Below are positions 1 through 5,717 of a stretch of DNA of 6,382 nt, piece after piece (within the stretch, counting starts at the first letter, position 1; each line of letters starts with the position of its first letter). The position numbers and the translations under genes are program-made. This DNA is from an uncultured Streptococcus sp. (lineage in GTDB: Bacteria; Bacillota; Bacilli; Lactobacillales; Aerococcaceae). The stretch spans positions 1 through 6,382 of the forward strand of contig CAJZJI010000047.1 in NCBI GenBank assembly GCA_916049935.1, in the 5' to 3' direction. A model generated the notes under the pieces. The model saw only the letters and a program-made list of their open reading frames with translations, ran no database searches and was not told where the DNA came from.

Positions 1-779
1 TATTGAACGATGTCAAATCCAGCGTAGTTTGTTGGGATAATCATTACAGTTGAAGCAAGCACGATTCCAAAAATAAAGTGGAATAATTGTGGGTAAGCTT
101 TCTTGAAAATGTAGTGTACAAGTTTTGAGAAGAGCGCTAATGTTACAAGTCCACCTAATGCGATAGGAAGGATAACGCTCATGTCTAATGTTTTGAAACC
201 ATCTGACATTTGTTTGTACATACCCATGTATACGATGAAGTTTGATGGGCTAAGTCCAGGAACGATAATTCCAAGAGCGATTAAACCGCCAGCAATCATC
301 CAAGTGAAGAAGTTTGCCTCTACGCTTCCACCGATTGCATGTTCACCTAAGTAAAGGAGTACGCATCCGCCAATGAATGAAGCAAGCAGAATGAGAATCT
401 CGCGTGTTGAGCGACCTTCTTTTCCAGCTTCTTTCCAAAGAGCAGGGATTGTACCGACGATACATCCGATGAAGAACCAAAGAATGATGGTTTCGAAGTT
501 TCCTAATAAGTAGCTCACTCCAAAGGATAGAACTACGATTCCTGCTAGAGCACCGATTCCCACAGGTAAGAAGAATAAGAAGTTCTTCTTGAAGTCTTTT
601 GTGACGTTTGCTAGGAAAGCAATTAAGCGTTCATAAAGTCCAAAAATGGCAGCAAGTGCACCACCGCTGACTCCGGGTAGGATAAATCCTGATCCTATGA
701 ACATTCCTTTAAAGAATCGTAAGAACCAGTCATTTTTCTTTTGTTTATCTAATTGATGTTGTGTTGATCTTTGTTCCAT
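1..779 (-). CDS. popT: DUF368 membrane protein, undecaprenyl-phosphate translocase family (PopT); 3' end cut by window edge
   Basis: This is an integral membrane protein of the DUF368 family. Characterised members (PopT) help return undecaprenyl phosphate across the membrane for reuse in peptidoglycan and wall-polymer synthesis. The 259 visible residues begin with a short charged, cytoplasmic-looking tail (about residues 1-18), then alternate hydrophobic segments with short loops. Segments lie roughly at 25-55, 67-92, 97-114, 128-144, 159-175, 200-218 and 232-250. The paired family motifs are present: PGVSGG at 35-40 and the second-half PGLSPSN at 174-180, consistent with the inverted-repeat fold. 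The ATG at 779 is chosen because GGAGG (complement of 784-788) lies 4 bases upstream. The frame stays open to the window edge, so the C-terminus is missing. It is transcribed divergently from degV. Family assignment is firm; the transport role comes from the family, not from this sequence. Confidence 0.92.
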   Translation of the reverse strand, partial: MEQRSTQHQLDKQKKNDWFLRFFKGMFIGSGFILPGVSGGALAAIFGLYERLIAFLANVTKDFKKNFLFFLPVGIGALAGIVVLSFGVSYLLGNFETIILWFFIGCIVGTIPALWKEAGKEGRSTREILILLASFIGGCVLLYLGEHAIGGSVEANFFTWMIAGGLIALGIIVPGLSPSNFIVYMGMYKQMSDGFKTLDMSVILPIALGGLVTLALFSKLVHYIFKKAYPQLFHFIFGIVLASTVMIIPTNYAGFDIVQ

Positions 780-808
780 AGTACCTCCAATAAATAATTC
801 TGTCTTCT

Positions 809-836
809 ATTATACTGTAATTTGAAAGATGAGCAA
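809..836 (-). promoter_or_regulatory. Probable promoter of popT
   Basis: On the minus strand a perfect -10 hexamer TATAAT (complement of 809-814) lies 16 bases from a weak -35, TTGCTC (complement of 831-836, 3 of 6 matches). It sits 29 bases upstream of the popT start codon, leaving room for a short leader carrying GGAGG. The -10 is convincing and the -35 is weak. Confidence 0.55.
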
Positions 837-872
837 GTAATGTTAAGTCTCTTAAAGAAATCTTTCCATTCG

Positions 873-901
873 TTGCCTCTAAAATGCTTTTTTGATATAA
901 T
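873..901 (+). promoter_or_regulatory. Promoter of degV (extended -10)
   Basis: TTGCCT at 873-878 is followed after 17 bases by a perfect TATAAT at 896-901. The upstream TG at 893-894 makes it an extended -10. Transcription would begin near 908, giving a leader of about 65 bases before the degV start. This is the strongest promoter in the window. It also rules out translation from the in-frame TTG at 901, which lies inside the -10 element. Confidence 0.75.
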
Positions 902-972
902 TGAGAGGTGAAAGCTTCAATTTTTTTGACTTTCTTGTTCTATCATTTTCAAATGTGAAAGGAGTTGAATGG

Positions 973-1848
973 ATGAAAATTGCTGTAGTTACAGATAGTA
1001 CGGCTTACTTAACAAAAGAAGAATATGCCGAGTACGGTGTTTACGTGATGCCATTGTCTGTTATCTTTGGACAAGAAACATACCGTGAAGATATCGATAT
1101 TTCAGCAGAAGAGTTTTACGCAAAAGTAAAAACTTCTTCAGTCTTTCCAACAAGTACACAACCACCAGTAGGAGAAAGTTACGAATTATTCCGTGAACTT
1201 GCACAAGATTATGACGCTATTATTCCTATTACTATTTCTAGCGGAATTAGTGGAACTTACCAAACTTGTGTGGCTGTTGCTGAAGATATGAAAGACGAAG
1301 TAGCCATTTATCCAATCGATTCAGGTATTAGTTGTGCTCCGCAAGCACGTGCAGTAAAACTTGCCGCTATTATGGCGAAATCTGGAGAATATTCACCAGA
1401 AGAAATCGTTGAAACTGTACAACGTCTAGTGGACCGTACAAGAGCTTACTTTATCGTTGATGATTTAAGCAACTTACAACGTGGTGGACGTTTATCAGCA
1501 GGGGCTGCATTAGTCGGTTCTATGTTGAAAATTAAGCCAATCTTGACATTCGTTGATAAAAAAATCGTTCCTTTCGAGAAAATTCGTACGCAACAAAAAG
1601 CAATGAAACGAATTGAACAATTATTCGTAGACGAAACAGGAACAACAGATGGAGACGGCTATGAATTAGTCATTATCCACGCAAATGCTCCTGAAGCTGG
1701 CGAAGCTTGGAGACAAAAAATGCAAGAACAATATCCTAAATTACGTACTTCATTATCGTATTTTGGGCCTGTAGTAGGAACTCACCTTGGTGAAGGTGCC
1801 TTAGGATTCTCATGGGATATCGTACAAGAAAAGAATTTAGAGAAATAA
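973..1848 (+). CDS. degV: DegV family fatty-acid-binding protein, FakB1-like
   Basis: This 291-residue cytosolic protein has the full DegV length. DegV proteins bind one acyl chain. The FakB subgroup presents it to the kinase FakA to make acyl phosphate for phospholipid synthesis. Visible motifs are IAVVTDST at 3-10, the PTSTQPP segment at 59-65 (family TSQP site), ISSGISGTYQ at 88-97 holding the carboxylate-binding serines, DDLSNLQRGGRLS at 163-175, KIKPIL at 186-191, and the C-terminal FGPVVGTHLGEGALG at 264-278. From memory, the DDL-NLQ-GGR block resembles S. aureus FakB1 (preferring saturated chains) more than FakB2. The ATG at 973 is chosen because AAAGGAG (958-964) lies 8 bases upstream; the open frame extends to a TTG at 901, but that lies in the promoter. 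No fakA is in view. Family is certain; acyl preference is inferred. Confidence 0.93.
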   Translation: MKIAVVTDSTAYLTKEEYAEYGVYVMPLSVIFGQETYREDIDISAEEFYAKVKTSSVFPTSTQPPVGESYELFRELAQDYDAIIPITISSGISGTYQTCVAVAEDMKDEVAIYPIDSGISCAPQARAVKLAAIMAKSGEYSPEEIVETVQRLVDRTRAYFIVDDLSNLQRGGRLSAGAALVGSMLKIKPILTFVDKKIVPFEKIRTQQKAMKRIEQLFVDETGTTDGDGYELVIIHANAPEAGEAWRQKMQEQYPKLRTSLSYFGPVVGTHLGEGALGFSWDIVQEKNLEK

Positions 1849-1872
1849 AGAGTGGGGGAACCCGCTCTTTTT
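1847..1872 (+). terminator. Rho-independent terminator of degV
   Basis: A 10-bp stem pairs AAAGAGTGGG (1847-1856) with CCCGCTCTTT (1861-1870), with one G-T wobble and a GGAA loop. A run of five T (1868-1872), partly within the 3' arm, follows, then CTTC. The stem starts inside the degV stop codon. Termination may be incomplete because the T-run is short, and readthrough could feed tetR, for which no separate promoter is obvious in the 47-base gap. Confidence 0.8.
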
Positions 1873-1895
1873 CTTCATGAAACAGAGGGATACAA

Positions 1896-2441
1896 ATGAC
1901 ACTTGTTGTAAAAAAGATGTTAGCCAACACGCTTAAAGAACTAATGAATGAAAAGCCGCTGACGAAGATTACTGTACAGGATTTAACGAAGAAATGCGGG
2001 ATTAGTCGTCAAACGTTTTATAATCATTTCCATGATATTTATGAATTGGTCGAATGGATTTATTTAAATGAGGCGCATATCACGCTAGGTGAGAATATTT
2101 CTTATGAGAATTGGCAAGACGCCCTGGAGGCACTCTTTCAATATATGGATGACAATCGCAACTTTGTCCTTAACACGTATCGTTCTGTCAGCAAGGAAAA
2201 TGTCGAGCGACTCTTGCAACGGGAAGTGGAGCGTTTCTTGACGGATTTGATTTTCAATGAAATTAATGTCAGTGGCGCAGAAGCAGAACAAGTTCAATTC
2301 TCGATTGAGTTTTATACGTATGCGCTCGTTGGTGTAGGACTTGATTGGATTAGTCGTCAAATGCCTGGTACGGCCAAAGAACTCGTTGAAAAAATCGAAC
2401 AAGTCATGATTGGAACGATTGTAGCTCGAATTTCTCAGTAA
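1896..2441 (+). CDS. TetR/AcrR family transcriptional regulator (DhaS-type, TetR_C_8-like)
   Basis: This 181-residue protein has a classic TetR N-terminus. The helix-turn-helix spans about residues 25-45 (ITVQDL, then CGISRQTFYNHF), followed by YELVEWIY at 49-56, which marks the subgroup that includes DhaS and SczA. The rest is an alpha-helical ligand and dimerisation domain with no visible enzyme motif. Length is normal for this short subgroup. The ATG at 1896 is used because AGAGGGA (1884-1890) lies 5 bases upstream; the internal ATG at 1917 has no ribosome binding site. It lies between a FakB-like gene and oleate hydratase on the same strand, so control of ohyA in response to a fatty acid is a reasonable inference, and the palindrome just downstream is a candidate operator. 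Codons are less biased than in degV or ohyA, as expected for a weakly expressed regulator. The ligand is unknown. Confidence 0.9.
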   Translation: MTLVVKKMLANTLKELMNEKPLTKITVQDLTKKCGISRQTFYNHFHDIYELVEWIYLNEAHITLGENISYENWQDALEALFQYMDDNRNFVLNTYRSVSKENVERLLQREVERFLTDLIFNEINVSGAEAEQVQFSIEFYTYALVGVGLDWISRQMPGTAKELVEKIEQVMIGTIVARISQ

Positions 2442-2457
2442 AAAACTTTACAATTCC

Positions 2458-2494
2458 ATCCCAGTGTCCAAAGTTTGGACATTGGGATTTTTTT
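2458..2494 (+). terminator. Terminator of tetR within a 31-base near-perfect palindrome
   Basis: Arms at 2458-2472 and 2474-2488 are complementary around a central G (2473) at 14 of 15 positions; the remaining pair (2464/2482) is a G-T wobble. As RNA it would form an 11-bp stem CCCAGTGTCCA / TGGACATTGGG with an AAGTT loop, followed by seven T (2488-2494). That is strong intrinsic-terminator geometry 16 bases after the tetR stop codon. The inner 17 bases form a perfect palindrome, treated separately as a possible operator. Confidence 0.85.
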
Positions 2495-2503
2495 GTCTAT
2501 GGT
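2465..2503 (+). promoter_or_regulatory. Candidate TetR operator overlapping a possible ohyA promoter
   Basis: TGTCCAAAGTTTGGACA (2465-2481) is a perfect 8+1+8 palindrome, the size and symmetry expected for a TetR-dimer site. A possible promoter overlaps it: TTGGAC at 2475-2480 as -35, 17 bases, then TATGGT at 2498-2503 as -10 (4 of 6 matches). A repressor bound there would cover the -35 and block ohyA. The hexamers are mediocre and no second copy of the palindrome is seen upstream of tetR. The palindrome is observed; the operator role is inferred, and the same bases also form the terminator stem. Confidence 0.4.
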
Positions 2504-2548
2504 GCTTTTGGTGAAACGGGAGTAGAGTAATGCATGTAAAGAACAAAA

Positions 2549-2571
2549 CCTGATTTTCAGGAAATAGGAGG
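2549..2571 (+). promoter_or_regulatory. ohyA ribosome binding site with small upstream hairpin
   Basis: AGGAGG at 2566-2571 is a near-ideal Shine-Dalgarno sequence 7 bases before the ATG at 2579, predicting strong translation. Four bases upstream of it lies a perfect 5-bp hairpin, CCTGA (2549-2553) / TCAGG (2557-2561) with a TTT loop. The hairpin leaves the Shine-Dalgarno sequence free, so it may stabilise the 5' end or be chance. The ribosome binding site is firm; the role of the hairpin is unknown. Confidence 0.6.
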
Positions 2572-2578
2572 AATTACT

Positions 2579-4351
2579 ATGTATCATTCAAATGGAAATT
2601 ACGAAGCATTTGCTCGCCCTAAAAAACCACAAGGCGTTGATCAAAAATCAGCTTACTTAGTTGGTTCAGGACTTGCATCCTTATCAGCAGCTGCTTTCTT
2701 AATTAGAGACGGCCAAATGAAAGGAGAAAACATTCATATTTTAGAAGAACTTCCACTTGCAGGAGGAAGCTTAGACGGAATCTTAAACCCAACACGCGGA
2801 TTCATTATTCGTGGAGGTCGTGAAATGGAAGACCACTTCGAATGTTTATGGGACTTATTCAGATCAATCCCTTCATTAGAAGTGGAAGATGCCTCTGTGT
2901 TAGATGAGTTCTACTGGCTTAATAAAGAAGACCCTAACTTCTCACATTGCCGTGTAATTGAAAACAAAGGACAACGCATTCCAGATGATGGCCAATTCAC
3001 TTTGAGCGATAAATCAAGCGAAGAAATGGTGAAATTATATATGACATCTGAATCTGAATTACAAGGACTAAAAATTACCGATGTATTCAGTGAAGAGTTC
3101 TTCGAATCAAACTTCTGGACTTACTGGGCTAGTATGTTTGCTTTTGAAAAATGGCATTCAGCGATTGAAATGCGTCGTTACATCTTACGTTTCATTCACC
3201 ATATCGATGGTCTGCCTGACTTATCTGCATTGAAATTTACGAAATACAACCAATACGAATCACTCGTTTTACCACTCGTGAACTACTTGAAAAAACATAA
3301 TGTTCAATTCGAGTATGATACAGTCGTTAAAAATGTGATTGTTGAACATGTTGGAAGCGACATGATTGCCAAAGAACTTGTGTTAGAAGTAGGTGGTGTT
3401 TTAGAAACACGCAATTTAACAGAAAACGACTTAGTATTCGTGACAAACGGTAGTATTACTGCTGCAACAACATACGGAGATAACAATACTCCAGCTCCAA
3501 TTTCAAAAGAATTAGGTGGATCATGGAGCTTATGGAAAAACTTAGCCAAACAAGATGAACGCTTCGGACATCCAGAAGTATTCTGTGAAAACTTGCCAGA
3601 CCAAAGCTGGTTCGTTTCAGCTACAACAACTGTAAAAGACAAACGAATCGCGCAGTATATTCAAAAAATCTCAAAACGTGATCCTTATGCCGGAAAAGTG
3701 GTGACAGGAGGAATCGTAACCGTTCGCGACTCAAACTGGATGATGAGCTACACATTAAACCGTCAACCACACTTTAAAGCACAAAGTAAAGATGAATTAG
3801 TCGTATGGATTTACGGATTATATTCAGGAATCAAAGGAAACTATGTGGAAAAACCAATCGAAGAATGTACAGGGATTGAAATCGCTGAAGAATGGTTATA
3901 CCACATGGGTGTTCCAGAAGAATTGATTCATGAATTTGCTAGCGAAGGATGCAACACGGTTCCTTGCTACATGCCTTATATCACAAGCTACTTCATGGCT
4001 CGTAAAGATGGCGACCGTCCACTCGTTGTTCCAAATGGCTCTAAAAATATTGCCTTCATTGGTAACTTCGCTGAAACTCCTCGCGATACAGTGTTCACAA
4101 CAGAATATTCTGTTCGTACAGCGATGGAAGCTGTATATACATTGCTTGATGTCGATCGTGGGGTACCAGAAGTGTTCGCTTCAGCTTACGATTTACGCGT
4201 TCTTACAAAATCAACAAGCCGCTTGATGGATGGTAAGAAATTAGCCGATGTGAAAGTTCCGTTCTTAGTGAAATTATTTGAAAAACGTGCTGTAAAGAAA
4301 ATCAAAGGTACGATGATTGAAGAACTTCTCAAAGACGCAAACTTAATCTAA
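2579..4351 (+). CDS. ohyA: Oleate hydratase (FAD-dependent; myosin-cross-reactive antigen family)
   Basis: This enzyme adds water across the cis-9 double bond of oleate and related unsaturated fatty acids, giving 10-hydroxy fatty acids; in pathogens it detoxifies host fatty acids. At 590 residues it is full length. The FAD site begins with [13 protein letters not shown] (28-40), followed by an acidic residue at E56 or E57 for the ribose. RGGREM at 78-83 places the catalytic acid at E82, and Y201 (in MRRYILRF) matches the catalytic tyrosine; these are the same numbers as in S. aureus OhyA. Q225, T392, N394 and H398 fit the carboxylate-site residues known from the Elizabethkingia enzyme. [19 protein letters not shown] (493-511) is the conserved C-terminal FAD segment. 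The last 35 residues are lysine-rich and helical, consistent with peripheral membrane binding. It is a single-gene unit with its own terminator, downstream of a TetR gene. Identification is very secure; preferred substrate is not visible. Confidence 0.97.
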   Translation: MYHSNGNYEAFARPKKPQGVDQKSAYLVGSGLASLSAAAFLIRDGQMKGENIHILEELPLAGGSLDGILNPTRGFIIRGGREMEDHFECLWDLFRSIPSLEVEDASVLDEFYWLNKEDPNFSHCRVIENKGQRIPDDGQFTLSDKSSEEMVKLYMTSESELQGLKITDVFSEEFFESNFWTYWASMFAFEKWHSAIEMRRYILRFIHHIDGLPDLSALKFTKYNQYESLVLPLVNYLKKHNVQFEYDTVVKNVIVEHVGSDMIAKELVLEVGGVLETRNLTENDLVFVTNGSITAATTYGDNNTPAPISKELGGSWSLWKNLAKQDERFGHPEVFCENLPDQSWFVSATTTVKDKRIAQYIQKISKRDPYAGKVVTGGIVTVRDSNWMMSYTLNRQPHFKAQSKDELVVWIYGLYSGIKGNYVEKPIEECTGIEIAEEWLYHMGVPEELIHEFASEGCNTVPCYMPYITSYFMARKDGDRPLVVPNGSKNIAFIGNFAETPRDTVFTTEYSVRTAMEAVYTLLDVDRGVPEVFASAYDLRVLTKSTSRLMDGKKLADVKVPFLVKLFEKRAVKKIKGTMIEELLKDANLI

Positions 4352-4357
4352 TGAATG

Positions 4358-4389
4358 AAACCTCTCTAAGTCTATTAGAGAGGTTTTTT
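4358..4389 (+). terminator. Rho-independent terminator of ohyA
   Basis: A perfect 11-bp stem pairs AACCTCTCTAA (4359-4369) with TTAGAGAGGTT (4375-4385), with a GTCTA loop; one more A-T pair extends it outward. The T-run covers 4384-4389. It begins 7 bases after the ohyA stop codon and separates ohyA from coiA. Confidence 0.93.
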
Positions 4390-4414
4390 CGTATCTTTTG
4401 TTGAGGTGATAGAT

Positions 4415-5512
4415 ATGAATATCGTTAGAACGAAAACGGGAGAATTGATTCATGCCACACAAATTAAAGAAGATGAAGTTTATTTTTGCCCGGAATGCGG
4501 AGAAGAAGTAACAAAAAAAGTTTCCAGAAATGGAGTGGTGTTTTTTTCGCACATCCCAAAGAAACATAGGCAGGAAGAAACAATCGCGCATCAAGAGGGG
4601 AAACACTTAATACTTGAGAGTTTGAAGAGTCATAGTTTCCAGGCTGAACTGGAGCCGTATGTGTCGTCTATTGAACAGATTCCAGATATTGTTGTGACAG
4701 AAGGAGAGCGTGCGTGGTGTATCGAATATCAATGCAGTGTGATTCCTACAGAAGAGATAGTGGAACGGACGAGACATCTGGGAGAGGCTGGCATGTCTGT
4801 CGATTGGATTTTAGGGGAGAATTATGAGAGTCAGCATAAACTGACGGACACCTTTAGTTACTTAATGAAATATCATCCACAACTCGGGAATTTCCTTATT
4901 TTCTTTGTGAATGGAGAGATGATTTTTCATACGCAAATCAAAGTGAAACCTCGCTCGCAGCAGATGACGTTTCAAGTCGTACGCGTGCCGCTTTTATCGT
5001 TCTCGTGGAAAAAGTGGAGAAAGATGGTCGAGGATTCTGTTCCAGTCAAAGCGCATCTAAAACCCGTTGATGCGATAGAATGGACGCCAAGGGATACGAT
5101 GCTCTTTAAGAAATTAGCTTCTCCGCTAACGAGGGCCTTTCTCGTGAAATTATATCGATGCAGGCAAACGCTGGAAGATTTGCCCAGCCGCTTCTTGACC
5201 TTTCCAATTTATACAGAGACGTTTAAGGTGCCCAATCTTGTGTGGAAGGGATATGCGTGGATTCTGTTGGAACAAATGGCTTTTTCAGGAGACGTCGAGA
5301 TGATGGATTTTGTAAAGCGAGTGGAAGAAGTTTGGCGCCCGCTCATGCGTCCTGTTCCAAATCCTCAAAGTCAGATGGAGGCGTGCCTCTGGGAGCTATT
5401 AGATGAGCTTTTAGCCGATAAAAGAATAAGGCTAGGGTATCCAAAATCAAAAATGAACCGTTTGCAAAGCAAGGGTGATTTTGGTAAAATATTACTGAGT
5501 GTAGAGGGATGA
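4415..5512 (+). CDS. coiA: Competence protein CoiA (PD-(D/E)xK nuclease-like)
   Basis: This 365-residue protein matches the CoiA family, needed in naturally transformable streptococci to promote recombination of incoming DNA. The N-terminus holds a zinc-finger-like CPEC (C25, C28) followed by FFSH (H46). The nuclease-like core follows: HQEGKHLILE (59-68), PD at 90-91 and IEYQCS at 103-108. This gives a D91...E104-x-Q106 active site in which glutamine replaces the usual lysine, as is typical of CoiA. The C-terminal 200 residues are helical, with many tryptophans and basic residues, and no recognised motif. The ATG at 4415 is preferred over an in-frame GTG at 4406 because that GTG is part of the GAGGTGAT ribosome binding site (4403-4410). 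No ComX-type box is visible on its strand upstream. pepF, a frequent neighbour, is absent on the downstream side. Presence of coiA alone does not show that the strain is competent. Confidence 0.93.
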   Translation: MNIVRTKTGELIHATQIKEDEVYFCPECGEEVTKKVSRNGVVFFSHIPKKHRQEETIAHQEGKHLILESLKSHSFQAELEPYVSSIEQIPDIVVTEGERAWCIEYQCSVIPTEEIVERTRHLGEAGMSVDWILGENYESQHKLTDTFSYLMKYHPQLGNFLIFFVNGEMIFHTQIKVKPRSQQMTFQVVRVPLLSFSWKKWRKMVEDSVPVKAHLKPVDAIEWTPRDTMLFKKLASPLTRAFLVKLYRCRQTLEDLPSRFLTFPIYTETFKVPNLVWKGYAWILLEQMAFSGDVEMMDFVKRVEEVWRPLMRPVPNPQSQMEACLWELLDELLADKRIRLGYPKSKMNRLQSKGDFGKILLSVEG

Positions 5513-5569
5513 ATAGGCAAATAGAGATAATTATGGTAACTGTATATCCAATTATTTAATCCTTTCAAC

Positions 5570-5603
5570 TATACTTGCACAAGGCATTTATAGGCATAAT
5601 TAT
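5570..5603 (+). promoter_or_regulatory. Weak promoter candidate(s) for udp
   Basis: TATACT at 5570-5575 is a good -10 (5 of 6) but has no acceptable -35. Alternatively TTGCAC at 5575-5580 could be a -35 with a poor -10, AATTAT, at 5598-5603 after 17 bases. Either would start transcription just before, or within the first hairpin of, the structured leader. Neither is convincing alone. Confidence 0.25.
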
Positions 5604-5604
5604 T

Positions 5605-5711
5605 TGATGAAGATTTGTCATCATCCTCCTATCTGGGGCTGTGGAAAAACCATGGCCCCTTCCTAGTTTGCTAGGGCAATATCAGGGCACGTATCGTGCA
5701 AGGAAAGGAAG
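5605..5711 (+). promoter_or_regulatory. Structured 5' leader of udp: four hairpins ending at the ribosome binding site
   Basis: Four local stems occur in series. P1 is TGATGA 5605-5610 / TCATCA 5618-5623. P2 is GGGGCTGTGG 5635-5644 / CCATGGCCCC 5650-5659, ten pairs including tandem U-G/G-U wobbles and an AAAAA loop. P3 is CCTAG 5662-5666 / CTAGG 5671-5675. P4 is GCACG 5687-5691 / CGTGC 5695-5699 with a TAT loop. None is followed by a T-run, so they are not terminators. The Shine-Dalgarno region AAAGGA (5704-5709), inside GGAAAGGAAG, follows P4 at once. AGGGCA is repeated 11 bases apart (5673 and 5684). CTTCCT (5659-5664) can pair with AGGAAG (5706-5711). A translation-controlling leader is the natural reading. 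I do not recognise a known riboswitch class, and hairpins predicted by eye may not all form. Confidence 0.5.
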
Positions 5712-5717
5712 TTTTTC

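Larger units (their letters stand above)
5513..5717 (+). other. 205-base gap between coiA and udp: AT-rich first half, structured second half
   Basis: Positions 5513-5604 are AT-rich and contain a repeated 8-mer ATAATTAT at 5527-5534 and 5596-5603. No gene and no intrinsic terminator for coiA is visible here. Positions 5605-5711 switch to GC-richer sequence with four hairpins, described separately. The change in composition suggests that the promoter lies in the first half and an RNA leader in the second. Confidence 0.7.

Noticed and set aside
921..945. FabT-like site (TTTGACT half) in the degV leader
   Set aside because: Only one half of the palindrome is present in a T-rich stretch; the second half does not match.
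926..954. Second degV promoter TTGACT-N17-TCAAAT
   Set aside because: The hexamers are acceptable, but transcription would start at or after the ribosome binding site, leaving it incomplete. The extended -10 promoter upstream is better.
901..972. 24-residue N-terminal extension of degV from the TTG at 901
   Set aside because: The TTG lies in the -10 element of the promoter, the added residues do not match DegV proteins, and a proper ribosome binding site precedes the ATG at 973.
2085..2402. 105-residue minus-strand frame inside tetR
   Set aside because: It is antisense to a well-supported regulator and has no ribosome binding site or family motif.
3304..3642. 112-residue reading frame on the minus strand inside ohyA
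   Set aside because: It is a shadow of the conserved ohyA frame, with no ribosome binding site and no recognisable protein features.
3930..4226. 98-residue plus-strand frame overlapping the 3' part of ohyA
   Set aside because: It lies in another frame over highly conserved OhyA motifs and has no start signal of its own.
4386..4393. ComX-box-like TACGAAAA upstream of coiA
   Set aside because: It matches TACGAATA at 7 of 8 positions but lies on the minus strand, pointing away from coiA, and is built from the terminator T-run.
4406..4414. GTG start for coiA at 4406
   Set aside because: This GTG is part of the ribosome binding site that serves the ATG at 4415.
5635..5664. Terminator of coiA formed by the GGGGCTGTGG hairpin
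   Set aside because: The stem is strong but is followed by TTCCTAG rather than a T-run, so intrinsic termination is unlikely.
5659..5677. Similarity to a streptococcal BOX-type repeat on the minus strand (AGCAAACTAGGAAG)
   Set aside because: A 14-base resemblance recalled from boxA does not extend on either side, and no boxB or boxC parts follow. Probably chance.
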